Source: Streptomyces hoynatensis (GTDB lineage Bacteria > Actinomycetota > Actinomycetes > Streptomycetales > Streptomycetaceae). Taken from it: a stretch of DNA of 64,000 nucleotides. Below, in pieces: positions 35,116 to 43,614 of this stretch (position 1 is the first letter of the stretch; each line of letters opens with the position of its first letter). The position numbers and the translations under genes are program-made. The stretch lies in the NCBI RefSeq assembly GCF_003626535.1, contig NZ_RBAL01000010.1, forward strand, positions 124,001 through 188,000. Direction: 5' to 3'. The notes under the pieces are model-generated. The model saw nothing but the letters and a program-made list of their open reading frames with translations. It was not told the origin of the DNA and ran no database searches.

Positions 35116-36216
35116 ATGACCGCACCGCCCCGGCGGCCGAGCAGGGTGGCCGCCACCGCCCTGACGGCCGCGCTCACCGCCCTGGCCGCCCTGAGCCCCT
35201 CCCCCGCCGCGGCCGAACCGGCCGACGGCATCCCGGCGTTGCTCGGCGAACTCCGCACCCTGTGCCGGGAGGCGGACGAGGCCACCGCCGCCTACCAGGA
35301 GGCGGCCGAGCGGCTGCGCGCCCAGCGGGCGGAGGCGGACCGGCTCGGCCGCAGGCTCGCCGGCACCCGCGGCGACCTGGCCGGGGCCAGGCGCACCGCG
35401 GGACGGCTCGCCAGCGCCCAGTACCGCGCGGGCGGGCGCGCGGGCGGGGCCGGCCTCGCCGGGATTCCCCCGTACGTGCGGATGCTGCTCGGCGAGGACC
35501 CGGGGCGCGCGCTGCACGAGGCACGGATCGCCTCCCGGGTCTCGGCCGCGCAGGCGGCCGAGATCGCCCGCCTCGTGGAGGGCGAGCGGCGGGCGGACGC
35601 GCTGGCCACCGCGGCGCGCGAGGCCCTGGACGCCGAACGCACCCTCGCCGGAAGGCAGCGGGAGCGGCGCGCGGAGGTGCGCCGGCGGCTCGACGAGGTG
35701 ACCCGCCTGCTCGCCGGGCTCTCCCCCGCCGAGCGCTCCGCGCTGACCCGCCTGGAGGAGACGGAGTCCGAGGCGGCCAGGCGCGAGATGTACGCCGAGG
35801 GCGCGCTGCCTCCCGCGGACGCCGCCCCCTCCGCGGCGGGCCGCGCCGCCCTGGGCCACGCCCTCGAACAGCTCGGCAGGCCCTACGCCTTCGGCGAGGC
35901 GGGGCCCGGGGCCTTCGACGGGCCCGGCCTCGCCGCCCGCGCCTGGGCCGCGGCCGGCCGCGCGATCCCCGCCACCGCGGCGGCGCAGTGGGCGGAGCTG
36001 CCGCGGGTGCCGCTGAACCGGCTGCGCCCGGGGGACCTGGTGTTCTACTCCCCGGCCGCGGACGACCCGCGGGCGGCCGACGTCGCGCTCTACGCCGGCG
36101 AGGGCGAGGTGGTGGCCGCCCCTGGCCCGGGGCGGCGGGTGGCCAGGACCCCGGTCACCCTCGGCCACCTCCTCGGCGCCGCCCGGCCCGACGCCGCGGC
36201 CCCCGCGGGCGGCTGA
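35116..36216 (+). CDS. Secreted coiled-coil NlpC/P60-like protein, catalytic residues missing
   Basis: 366 aa. Signal peptide (1-33, cleavage after AAA), a long coiled coil (about 38-225, heptad-like READEATAAYQEAAERLRAQ and later RRRLDEVTRLLAGL), then an NlpC/P60-like domain (about 243-350). In active members the nucleophile lies in DCSGL and the His in HVxIY. Here these read FDGPGL (Gly269 in place of Cys) and ADVALY (Asp322 in place of His), so D,L-endopeptidase activity is not expected. The coiled coil plus NlpC layout resembles RipA-type wall hydrolases, so this may be a regulator or competitor of an active hydrolase. ATG at 35116 with AGGAGG upstream. A leader hairpin precedes it. Confidence 0.8.
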   Translation: MTAPPRRPSRVAATALTAALTALAALSPSPAAAEPADGIPALLGELRTLCREADEATAAYQEAAERLRAQRAEADRLGRRLAGTRGDLAGARRTAGRLASAQYRAGGRAGGAGLAGIPPYVRMLLGEDPGRALHEARIASRVSAAQAAEIARLVEGERRADALATAAREALDAERTLAGRQRERRAEVRRRLDEVTRLLAGLSPAERSALTRLEETESEAARREMYAEGALPPADAAPSAAGRAALGHALEQLGRPYAFGEAGPGAFDGPGLAARAWAAAGRAIPATAAAQWAELPRVPLNRLRPGDLVFYSPAADDPRAADVALYAGEGEVVAAPGPGRRVARTPVTLGHLLGAARPDAAAPAGG

Positions 36217-36297
36217 CGCCCCCTCGCCCGGCGGCGCGTCGCCCGGGCCGCCGCCGGGAGGCCGCCGTCCGGGGCCGCCCGCCGCGGGCGGCCCCGT

Positions 36298-36798
36298 TCA
36301 GCGCGGCAGCGGGCGGGGCGTGGACTGCCTGAGTTCGGCGCGGAGCTGAGGGGTCAGCAGGTGCCCGGCATGCCCCACGAACAGGGCCATGTGGTAGGTC
36401 ACCACGCTCATGTCCGCCTCGGGTTCGGTGTAGACGCCGAGCAGCGAGCCGTCGCTGATGGTCATGACCAGCAGGTTGCCCGCCTCCATGGCGACCAGGG
36501 TCTGCCTGACCTGGCCGCCCTCCATCAGCGAGGCGGCGCCTGTGGTCAGGCTGCCGAGCCCGGAGACCACGGTGGCGAGGTCGGCCGCGGCGCCCAGCGG
36601 CCCGGTCATGGAGTGCCGTGGCCGGCCGGACTCCTGGGCCCGCGCCGACTCCGAGGAGAGCAGCGGCAGGCCGTCGGCGGAGACGACCGCGACGGAGACG
36701 ACGCCCGGCACCTGGTCGACCAGCCGCCGCAACAGCCAGTGCAGGTCCTGCCCGCCGCTGCTGAGGGCGTCCGGTGCCGTGGGGGTCTGCGAGGTCAT
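36298..36798 (-). CDS. Roadblock/LC7 domain protein (conservon CvnB-like)
   Basis: 166 aa. Roadblock/LC7 fold: DLHWLLRRLVDQVPGVVSVAVVSADGLPLLSSE, GGQVRQTLVAMEAGNLLVMTISDGSLLGVYTEP and a final helix. In Streptomyces conservons this protein (CvnB) works with a NIT-domain kinase (CvnA), a DUF742 protein (CvnC) and a small GTPase (CvnD). Here only the kinase is nearby, about 0.6 kb upstream on the same strand, and CvnC/CvnD are absent. A Pro/Arg tail extends past the normal end. ATG at 36798 follows GGAGG. Its 80-90 base leader is nearly the same as that of fxsA at 56013. Confidence 0.85.
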   Translation of the reverse strand: MTSQTPTAPDALSSGGQDLHWLLRRLVDQVPGVVSVAVVSADGLPLLSSESARAQESGRPRHSMTGPLGAAADLATVVSGLGSLTTGAASLMEGGQVRQTLVAMEAGNLLVMTISDGSLLGVYTEPEADMSVVTYHMALFVGHAGHLLTPQLRAELRQSTPRPLPR

Positions 36799-36881
36799 CG
36801 GATTCCTCCGTGGATACCCCCGGCCCCGGCCGGGGGAGGAAACGGAGCCCCTGCGGAGCGGGCCAGGGAAGGCCGAATGCC
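36799..36881 (-). promoter_or_regulatory. Conserved leader, copy 1 (upstream of Roadblock gene)
   Basis: On the sense strand this reads GCTCCGCAGG, then CGTTTCCTCC, a GC spacer, GGGTATCC and the ribosome site GGAGG before the ATG. It aligns with the region upstream of fxsA over about 84 bases, about 75-80 percent identical by eye. The CGTTTCCTCC box ends exactly 36 bases from the ATG in both. GGGTAT resembles the -10 of SigB-type Streptomyces promoters, but its spacing to GTTT (20 bases) is too long and it lies very near the start codon. Confidence 0.7.
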
Positions 36882-36956
36882 CCTCGGGCCGGTTCGGCCG
36901 GCGCCGGCCGGCGGCCGGCACCCTGGGCTCACACGGGAGCTGACAGGTGGTGAGGC

Positions 36957-37050
36957 GTGACGCGGCAGGCCACGCGCGGGTTCACGTACCGCTTCTACCC
37001 TACGGACGAGCGGGCGGCCGAGCGGTCCGGCGCGTTCGGCCGCGTCCCTC
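36957..37050 (+). pseudogene. Relic of an IS200/IS605-type TnpB N-terminus
   Basis: The plus strand encodes GFTYRFYPTDERAAERSGAFGR, closely matching the opening of IS200/IS605-family OrfB/TnpB proteins (consensus of the type YRFYPTPEQAxxLxxxFG), starting from a GTG at 36957. After about residue 32 the similarity disappears and no RuvC-like or zinc-finger motif follows downstream, so only the extreme N-terminus remains. It sits between the split conservon kinase and Roadblock genes. No transposon ends or hairpins were identified. Confidence 0.5.
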
Positions 37051-37410
37051 CCGGGGACCACCGGGCGCCCGGGGAGCGCGGGGGAGCCCGGTGCGGGCGC
37101 GAACTCCCCGGGATCGAGCGCCGGTTCCCCGGCGCGCAACGGCCCTTGAACGGCGGCACCGCCCGCGGGCGGCCACCGCCGCACGCCCGCGCACGCCGGA
37201 GCGCCCGCGCCTGCCGGGGCGCCCGCGGAGCGGCGCGCGACCGCGGCGGGCAGGCGGCGCACGCCCTCCCGGCCGCCGGTGCCGCGGCGCCGGCCCGGGG
37301 AGACGGTGGCGGGCCTCACCGGGAGCCCCCCGGGACGGGGCGGGCGCCGGCGGGCCGGGACGCCCTTCGGCGGCCCGCCACAACCCCGCGGCTGACGGGG
37401 CGAGATGACC
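37051..37410. other. 360 bases of non-coding or degenerate GC-rich sequence
   Basis: Between the TnpB relic and the end of the NIT-domain kinase gene. No reading frame has a convincing product, and no DUF742 or GTPase remnant (the missing conservon genes) is recognisable. Many short GC-rich inverted repeats occur but none stands out. Confidence 0.4.
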
Positions 37411-40248
37411 TCACGTCGGCCGTTCCTCTCCGCTCGCTTCCCCGCCCTCCGCGAATCCCCCCGGCCCCGCCGCGGGTTCCGTCCTGGCCCCCGGCAGGTG
37501 TCCCGGCACGCCCGGGTACTGCCCGGTCTCCGCGGCGTCCCGGTGGCCCTCGCGCGCGCCGCGCTGGAAGCCGCCGAGCCGGCGGCGCAGCTCCTCGGCG
37601 TCCACCGCCGCCCTGGCCCGCGTGGCCTGCGGGTCCGGCGTATGCGCCGCCGCCCTGGTGCGCATCGGCAGCCCGCTGCCGGTGACGGGGCGCGGCGCGC
37701 TGTCGGCGGCCCGCCCGTGCTCGGGCGGCCCGGCCTGGCCGCCCGCGGGGCCGCCGGACTCGGGCGCGCCGGAACGCGCCGCGTCGCCGACCAGCCGCTG
37801 CACCAGCGCATGCCCCCCGGTGTCCGCCACCGGCTGCGCGCCGGTGGCGTACGCGCCGGTGCCGGCGACGGCCCGCTCCCCCGGCGCGGGCGCGCCCGGC
37901 GCCGCCGCCGGATGGGCGCCCGAGTCGGCGAGGGGGGCCGCAGGCCGCGGGTGCCCGGCCGCCTCCTCGGCAAGGTGCGCGCCCGGCACCGGCCCGCCCG
38001 AGGGCCCCTCGGGCCCCGGCGCGCGCCCCCCGGCGGCCGCGGGCGCGGGCGCCACTGGGTGGCCGCCCGGTGGCGCCGGCGGCACCGCCACGGGGTGGCC
38101 GCCCGGGTCGCCGAGGGCCCCCGGCCCTTCGGGGGAGAGGGCGGGCGCCTGGAGCGGCGCCGCCTGCCCGCCGGCGCCCGGAGCCCCCGGCGCCGCGGGA
38201 TAGGGGCCAGGAACGTCCTCGATCAGCGCGGCGGGCAGCGCCACCTCGGCGACCGTGCCGCCGTTCTCGCCCGGCCCAAGCCAGCACCGCAGCCCGTGCC
38301 GCGCGGCCAGCCTGGCCACCGTGTACAGGCCCATGCCGATGCCGAGCCCGGCGTGGCCGCCCTGGGTGCCGTCCGCCGCGGGCGGCGGGGTGACCGGGTC
38401 GGCGAGCCGCGCGTTCAGCTCCGCGAGCCGCTCGGCCGTCAGCCCGGCGCCCTCGTCCTCGACGCTCAGCAGCAGTTCGCTCTCCGCCCACCGGCCGGTC
38501 AGCCGCACCCGGCTGCCGGGGGGCGAGAACGCGGTCGCGTTGTCGAGGAGTTCGGCCAGCAGGTGGCTGACGTCGCGGGCGGCGAAGCCGGTGAGCCACA
38601 CCGCGGGGGGCGGCGGCACGGTCTCGACCAGCTCGTACCGCTCTATCTCGCTGACCGCGGCCCTGGCCACGTCGATCAGCGGCACCGGCTCCCCAAGTTG
38701 TTGCAGCGGCTCGGCGCCCGCCAGCAGCAGCAGGTTCTCGCCGTGCCGCCGCATCCGGGCCGCCAGGTGGTCGAGGCTGAACAGCACCGCGAGGTGGTCG
38801 GGGTCGGTCTCGTGCTCCTCCAGGCCCTCGATCACGGCCAGTTGCTCGCCGACCAGGGCGAGCAGCCGCTGCGCGTGGTGCGCGAACATCCCGTGGACCG
38901 CGCCGTGCAGCGCGGCCAGCCTGCCGTGCAGCTCGGTCTGTTCCGCCAGCAGCCGGTCGCGCTCGGCGCGCAGGCCGCCGCTGTCCTGGGCCGCCTCCTC
39001 GGCGCGCCGCGCGGCCTCGGCGGCGTGCTGGTGCAGGGCGACGGCGCGGGAGTGCAGCGCGTTGACCGCGCCGACGACCTCGGCGAACTCGTCGTTGCGG
39101 CCGGTGTACTTGACCGGCGCCTGGCCGGTCGGGTCGGCGGCGACCCGGCGGCTGCCCAGCCGGACGGCGGCCAGCGGCCTGGTGAGGGAGCGCGCGGTCT
39201 GCACGCTGACGGCGAGCGCGAGCAGCAGCGCGGCGAGCACGACGGCGGCGGTGATCTGCAGGGCCGTCAGGTCGTCGTCGCGCAGCTTCTCCAGCCGGCC
39301 GGTGTGCGCGTCGGCGAGCGAGGAGAGGGCGCCGCGCTGCATGCCGGTGCGGGCCACCAGCGCGTCGTGCACCTCGGTCACGTCCAGGGCCAGGTCCTCC
39401 TCGCCGAGCGAGGGCCCGTCGGTGAGTTCGGCCAGGTACTCCTCGGCCGCGGTCACCTCGCCGCCGCTGACGGTGCGCCGGTACGCGTCCACGTCGGCCT
39501 CGTCGGCGACCGCGGCGAAGTCGGCGAGCGCGGCCCGCTCCGCGACCGCCTCCGTCTGGGCCCGCCCGGCGAGTTCCGCCCGCTCCCCCTCGCCGGTCAG
39601 CGCGGCCAGCAGCAGGCCGCGGGCGGCGGCCGAGGCGTGCACGGCGCGCACCAGGTCGGGCAGGGCGTCGCCGGTGGCGTCCGTGGCGCGGCCCGGGGCG
39701 GTCCTGGCCGCGGTCCGGTAGAGGGCGTCGAGCTCGCCGATGACGGCGTCGTAGGACTCGAAGATCTCCAGCGGGGTGCTCTCGCCGGCCAGCGCGCGGT
39801 TCCTGAGGCCGGGCAGGGAGTCAAGGCCCTCGCCGAGCGATCGGCCGACGGAGTCCCGGAGTTGGGCCGTGCGGCGGTCGGCGCGGGCGCGGGCGTCGTC
39901 GCCGAGCGCGGAGTCCAGCGCCTCCCGGCTGCCGTCGGCCGCGGCCACGGCGAGGGCGTCGCGCTCGTCGGCGAGAACGTGGGAGAGGGCGACGGCGCGC
40001 TCGGCGAGCCGGGTGTCGTCCAGCAGTTGCTGGGAGGCCCGCAGGTCGCGCACCGTGTCCAGAACGGCGGGAGTGCCGGCGGCGGCCACCGCGATCCCGG
40101 TCAGCAGCACCCCGGCCAGCAGCCGGGTGCGGACCCGCACGCGCCGTCGGCGCGCCGCGTGGGCGCGGGAACCTGACGGTGCGGAGGCGGGCGGGTCGGC
40201 GGTGTCGTGCAGTGTCGTCTTCCGCACCTGTGCTCGCATTCTCGTCAC
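37411..40248 (-). CDS. NIT-domain sensor histidine kinase (conservon CvnA-like)
   Basis: 945 aa. Basic N-terminus, membrane helix (about 41-60), extracytoplasmic nitrate/nitrite-sensing (NIT) domain (about 61-325), second helix (VVLAALLLALAV, about 333-350), HAMP, coiled coil, then the kinase core: LFSLDHLAARMRRHGENLLLL (His box of the CvnA type), N-box ELLDNATAF, DEGAG and GLGIGMGLYTVARLAA. A Pro/Gly/Ala-rich region of about 190 residues follows, and the last 40 residues (RAAVDAEELRRRLGGFQRG) match the usual CvnA end. Conservon kinases appear to act through the Roadblock protein and GTPase rather than a response regulator. The GTG at 40248 is accepted; ATG at 40239 is possible. It is divergent from the PP2C-like gene. 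Confidence 0.85.
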   Translation of the reverse strand: MTRMRAQVRKTTLHDTADPPASAPSGSRAHAARRRRVRVRTRLLAGVLLTGIAVAAAGTPAVLDTVRDLRASQQLLDDTRLAERAVALSHVLADERDALAVAAADGSREALDSALGDDARARADRRTAQLRDSVGRSLGEGLDSLPGLRNRALAGESTPLEIFESYDAVIGELDALYRTAARTAPGRATDATGDALPDLVRAVHASAAARGLLLAALTGEGERAELAGRAQTEAVAERAALADFAAVADEADVDAYRRTVSGGEVTAAEEYLAELTDGPSLGEEDLALDVTEVHDALVARTGMQRGALSSLADAHTGRLEKLRDDDLTALQITAAVVLAALLLALAVSVQTARSLTRPLAAVRLGSRRVAADPTGQAPVKYTGRNDEFAEVVGAVNALHSRAVALHQHAAEAARRAEEAAQDSGGLRAERDRLLAEQTELHGRLAALHGAVHGMFAHHAQRLLALVGEQLAVIEGLEEHETDPDHLAVLFSLDHLAARMRRHGENLLLLAGAEPLQQLGEPVPLIDVARAAVSEIERYELVETVPPPPAVWLTGFAARDVSHLLAELLDNATAFSPPGSRVRLTGRWAESELLLSVEDEGAGLTAERLAELNARLADPVTPPPAADGTQGGHAGLGIGMGLYTVARLAARHGLRCWLGPGENGGTVAEVALPAALIEDVPGPYPAAPGAPGAGGQAAPLQAPALSPEGPGALGDPGGHPVAVPPAPPGGHPVAPAPAAAGGRAPGPEGPSGGPVPGAHLAEEAAGHPRPAAPLADSGAHPAAAPGAPAPGERAVAGTGAYATGAQPVADTGGHALVQRLVGDAARSGAPESGGPAGGQAGPPEHGRAADSAPRPVTGSGLPMRTRAAAHTPDPQATRARAAVDAEELRRRLGGFQRGAREGHRDAAETGQYPGVPGHLPGARTEPAAGPGGFAEGGEASGEERPT

Positions 40249-40491
40249 TTAGGCACCGAACCTTGCCAGCGCCGACAGGACAGGAGGCGGTCTCGCCCCA
40301 CCAGCCACCCGAAGGAGTGAACCCCAACCGGGAGTTGGCGGACAAGCCGGTGCCGGGCGCCGGCGCCCGGGCGCCGGGGAATCGATTGGATTTCCACCAC
40401 GGCTCCTGGCAAGATCCGCTTCCGGCGCGCCGGCACCCGGCGCAATCCCCGCAATCCCCGACAATTGCCAGCCTACGGCAGACTGATCGCC

Positions 40492-41367
40492 ATGCGCATC
40501 CAGGCGGCCACGGAGCCGGGCGACCCGAAGCGGCACAACGAGGACTACGCCGCCTACACCGCCTACACCGCCTACACCGCCTACGCCGCGGCGGCGTTGC
40601 CCGCCCCGGGGTGGGGCGGGGCGCTCGTGGTGCTCGACGGGGTGACGGGGCCGATGGGCCCCGACGGCTGCCGCCACGGCGTCGCCTGGTTCGCCGGCCG
40701 GCTCGGCGGCGCCCTGCTCGAACTCGCCGGCTCCCGCCGGGAGTCGTCACTGGAAGACTGCCTGGCCGAGGCCATCTCCCGTACGGCGGACGCCCATCGC
40801 GACACCTGTGACCTTTCTCACCCGCGCACGCCGCAGGCCACGGCGGCGCTCGCGCGCTGGGACCAGGAGCGGGTCGAGTACCTGGTGCTCTGCGACTCGG
40901 TGCTGCTGCTCGACGAGGCCGGGCCCGCGGGCGAGGGCGCGCCGGGGGGCGGGGAGCGCGCCGGCGGGCGGGTGCGGGCGGTGCTCGACACCAGGCTGGG
41001 CGACCTGCGCCCGGCCGCGCGCCGGCTGCCGCGCGGGGAGCGGGCGGCGTTCGTGGAGGGGCTGCGCAACGCGCCCGGCGGCTTCTGGACGGCCGCCGCC
41101 GACCCCTCGGTCGCCCGGCGGGCGGTGACGGGCTCCCTGGCGCGCGGGCGCGTGCGCGGCCTCGCCGCGCTCACGGACGGGCTCGGGCGCTGGGTGGAGA
41201 CCTTCGGGATCGGCGACTGGCCCGACCTCTACGCCCTGCTGGCCGAACGCGGCCCGGATGCCGCGATCGACGAGGTGCGGGCGGCGGAGGCGGCGGACCC
41301 GCTGGGGGCGGCCTTCCCCAGGGCCAAGACACACGACGATGCCTCGGTGGTCATCGCCGAGCTCTGA
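40492..41367 (+). CDS. PP2C-like protein with in-frame 9-bp repeats
   Basis: 291 aa. The PP2C metal-binding Asp residues are identifiable: NED near residue 17, LDGVTG, ALTDGLGRWV and HDDASVVI near the C-terminus, with the order and spacing of the Ser/Thr phosphatase fold, though the sequence is divergent. Immediately after NED the protein has AYT repeated (residues 21-32), encoded by tandem GCCTACACC units. Possible role: dephosphorylating proteins or a phosphorylated regulator; no partner is proven. ATG at 40492. It is divergent from the NIT kinase gene with 243 bases between, so a shared pathway is plausible. Confidence 0.75.
   Translation: MRIQAATEPGDPKRHNEDYAAYTAYTAYTAYAAAALPAPGWGGALVVLDGVTGPMGPDGCRHGVAWFAGRLGGALLELAGSRRESSLEDCLAEAISRTADAHRDTCDLSHPRTPQATAALARWDQERVEYLVLCDSVLLLDEAGPAGEGAPGGGERAGGRVRAVLDTRLGDLRPAARRLPRGERAAFVEGLRNAPGGFWTAAADPSVARRAVTGSLARGRVRGLAALTDGLGRWVETFGIGDWPDLYALLAERGPDAAIDEVRAAEAADPLGAAFPRAKTHDDASVVIAEL
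40543..40587 (+). repeat. In-frame 9-bp tandem repeat in the PP2C-like gene
   Basis: Three perfect GCCTACACC units (40552-40578) flanked by one degenerate unit on each side (GACTACGCC and GCCTACGCC). Each unit adds Ala-Tyr-Thr. Slippage would add or remove three residues without a frameshift. Confidence 0.75.
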
Positions 41368-41375
41368 GCGATCAT

Positions 41376-41413
41376 GGGTAAAACGTATCCACCCACTGAT
41401 CCCACGTTTTCCC
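41376..41413. promoter_or_regulatory. Inverted repeat GGGTAAAACGT / ACGTTTTCCC
   Basis: Ten paired bases with one bulged T, 17-base loop, starting 9 bases after the PP2C stop. The arms are AT-rich for this genome. It could end the PP2C transcript or be a regulator site for the GH25 gene. It is followed by a 23-bp direct repeat (from 41411 and 41434). Confidence 0.45.
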
Positions 41414-41563
41414 GCTCGCACCCGGCCCGACTTCCCGCTCGCGCCCGGCCCGACGTGAACGCCCCCGCCCGTTCGATCAACCCCGTTCGTCCAGCGCACC
41501 GGCCCAGACCGGCGGCGTGAGGTGATCGCCCCTTCGCCGCCCCCGGCCGCGCACCGTCCTTTT

Positions 41564-41582
41564 GGCATGGCCATACCATGCC
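41564..41582 (+). promoter_or_regulatory. Palindrome GGCATGG-CCATA-CCATGCC upstream of the GH25 gene
   Basis: Perfect 7-bp arms with a 5-base centre, ending 48 bases before the GH25 ATG. Position suits an operator or a 5'-leader hairpin. Confidence 0.5.
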
Positions 41583-41630
41583 GACGAGCCGGTCTCGTTC
41601 CCCCACACCAAGGTCTCCGAAAGGCAGCAC

Positions 41631-42488
41631 ATGCCCATGCACGGAACCGGTACGACCAGCATCCGGCGCAGGTTCCCCACCCTGATCGGGGTCGCCGCAG
41701 CGGCGCTCGGGCTGCTCCTCGCCTCCCCCGGCGCCGCCACCGCGGACGGCACGACGCCCCTGGGAAGCCACCCCGCCATCGGCTCGGCCTCCATGGGCTC
41801 GACCATCCGGGAGCACGAGGGCGCGGGCGACTACTCCCGCGCCCCCTCGGCCTCCCCCCTGGCCTCCGTCGAGGGCGTGGACGTCTCCAGCCACCAGGGC
41901 AACGTCGCCTGGTCCACCCTCAGGAACGGCGGCGTCAGGTTCGCCTACGTCAAGGCCACCGAGGGCACCACCTACAAGAACCCCTACTTCACCCAGCAGT
42001 ACAACGGCTCCTACGACGCCGGCATGCTGCGCGGCTCGTACCACTTCGCGCTGCCCGACGTCTCCGGCGGCGCCACCCAGGCGACCTACTTCGCCACGGG
42101 AGGCGGCGGCTGGTCGGGCGACGGCAAGACGCTGCCCGGCGTGCTCGACATCGAGTACAACCCCTACGGCTCCACCTGCTACGGCCTGAGCCAGAGCGCG
42201 ATGGTCGACTGGATCAGGGACTTCACCACCACCTACCGGGAGCTGACCGGCCGCGACGCGGTGATCTACACCTCGACGGCCTGGTGGACCCAGTGCACCG
42301 GCAACTACGGCGGCTTCGCCTCGACCAACCCGCTGTGGGTGGCCAGATACGCCTCCTCCTCCGGCACCCTCCCGGCGGGCTGGGAGTTCTACACCTTCTG
42401 GCAGTACACCTCAAGCGGCAAGACGGTCGGCGACCACGACCTCTTCAACGGCGCGATGGACCGGCTCCAGGCCCTCGCCGACGGCTGA
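41631..42488 (+). CDS. Secreted GH25 muramidase (lysozyme)
   Basis: 285 aa. Signal peptide (1-36, hydrophobic core LIGVAAAALGLLLAS, cleavage after ATA). A 40-residue linker leads to a GH25 domain: GVDVSSHQGNV, YVKATEGTTY, GSYHFALP, catalytic Asp/Glu in GVLDIEYN, and WQYTSSGKTVGDHDLFNG at the end. It hydrolyses the MurNAc-GlcNAc bond of peptidoglycan outside the cell, for wall turnover or attack on other bacteria. ATG at 41631 with AAGG upstream; an upstream in-frame ATG would break the signal peptide pattern. Two inverted repeats precede it. Confidence 0.9.
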   Translation: MPMHGTGTTSIRRRFPTLIGVAAAALGLLLASPGAATADGTTPLGSHPAIGSASMGSTIREHEGAGDYSRAPSASPLASVEGVDVSSHQGNVAWSTLRNGGVRFAYVKATEGTTYKNPYFTQQYNGSYDAGMLRGSYHFALPDVSGGATQATYFATGGGGWSGDGKTLPGVLDIEYNPYGSTCYGLSQSAMVDWIRDFTTTYRELTGRDAVIYTSTAWWTQCTGNYGGFASTNPLWVARYASSSGTLPAGWEFYTFWQYTSSGKTVGDHDLFNGAMDRLQALADG

Positions 42489-42598
42489 GCCCGCGGGACC
42501 CGGCGCAGCCCCGGGCCCGCCCGCGGCGCGCGTGCCCCCGCGCGCGGCCACGGGCGGGCCCGCGGGGGCCCGCCCGCCGATGCGCGAAGATGGCGGGC

Positions 42599-43498
42599 AT
42601 GGCTTCCACCGCTCCCGGCTCCCCGCAGCACCCGGCCCCGCCGGCACCGAACACCCCGGAGCGCGGCGGCGCCCCCGGCCTGCCCGGCATCCCGGGCCCC
42701 CACGGCGAGGAGGGCCCGGTGGTCCTCGACCGCAGGCAGGGCCCGTACGGCGAGGTGGTCCTGCGCCGCCACGGGCGGCTGCTGCAGATCATCGCCAACG
42801 GCTGTTTCCTCATGGACACCTCGGACGGGCGCTCGGAACGCCTCCTGGTCAGCGCCGCCCTGGACACCCTCCTCGCCCACGGCGGCCCAGCCGGTCCGGT
42901 CGAATCCGCCGGCCCCCTCGCCCCCGCCGGTCCCACGGGTCGCACCGGCCCCACCGGCCCCGCCCCAGGGGAGGCCGAGGCGGCGGAACGCCGCGCCCCC
43001 ACCCTGCTGATCGGCGGCCTCGGCGTGGGCTTCTCGCTGGCCGAGGCCGCCGCCGAGCCCCGCTGGGGCCGGATCGACGTCGTGGAGCGCGAGCCGGCCG
43101 TCCTCGACTGGCACCGCGCCGGCCCGCTCGCCGAGGTGAGCGCGGGCGCGCTGGCCGACCCCCGCGTCCGGCTGATCGAGGCCGACCTGCTCGCCACCCT
43201 GCGCACGGCCGGCCGCCGTTACGACGCCCTGTGCCTTGACATCGACAACGGCCCCGACTGGCAGGTGACTTCGGACAACGAGGACCTCTACTCCCCCGCG
43301 GGTCTGGCCGCCTGCCGTGCCGCGCTCGCCGACGGGGGCGTGCTGGCCGTCTGGTCGGCGCGCCCCTCGGAGGAGTTCGTGAAGAATCTCCACAAAGCCG
43401 GATTCACGGGAGTTCACACCAGAGAGGTGCCGGTCGCCCGGGGCGTTCCCGACGTGCTGTTTCTCGCCAGCCACCATCTCGCCAGGCAGACCGCGTAG
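42599..43498 (+). CDS. Spermidine-synthase-like methyltransferase-fold protein
   Basis: 299 aa. Rossmann methyltransferase fold of the spermidine synthase superfamily: LLIGGLGVGFSLAEA (nucleotide-binding glycine loop), VVEREPAVLDWHR and CLDIDNGPDW. A disordered Pro/Gly/Thr-rich insert (about 100-125) splits the N-terminal part. The polyamine-binding residues of true spermidine synthases cannot be confirmed, and actinobacterial homologues of this form are mostly uncharacterised. The ATG at 42599 (MASTAPG) is used; an ATG three codons earlier is equally possible. It lies upstream of the two-component system and kgd. Confidence 0.75.
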   Translation: MASTAPGSPQHPAPPAPNTPERGGAPGLPGIPGPHGEEGPVVLDRRQGPYGEVVLRRHGRLLQIIANGCFLMDTSDGRSERLLVSAALDTLLAHGGPAGPVESAGPLAPAGPTGRTGPTGPAPGEAEAAERRAPTLLIGGLGVGFSLAEAAAEPRWGRIDVVEREPAVLDWHRAGPLAEVSAGALADPRVRLIEADLLATLRTAGRRYDALCLDIDNGPDWQVTSDNEDLYSPAGLAACRAALADGGVLAVWSARPSEEFVKNLHKAGFTGVHTREVPVARGVPDVLFLASHHLARQTA

Positions 43499-43614
43499 CC
43501 GGGGCCTTCACTTCGGCTCTACGCTGCTTCTCAAGTGCTCATCAGCACATTCACGCATTCGACAGCCAGCCTCCAGCCGACTGGCGCTCAAGGACACCAC
43601 CCGGGGCGGGACAG

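Noticed and set aside
36814-36843. SigB-type promoter before the Roadblock gene and fxsA
   Set aside because: GGGTAT/GGGTAC and GTTT are present, but the spacer is 19-20 bases instead of 14-16 and the start point would fall in the ribosome site. Kept only as a conserved leader of unknown type.
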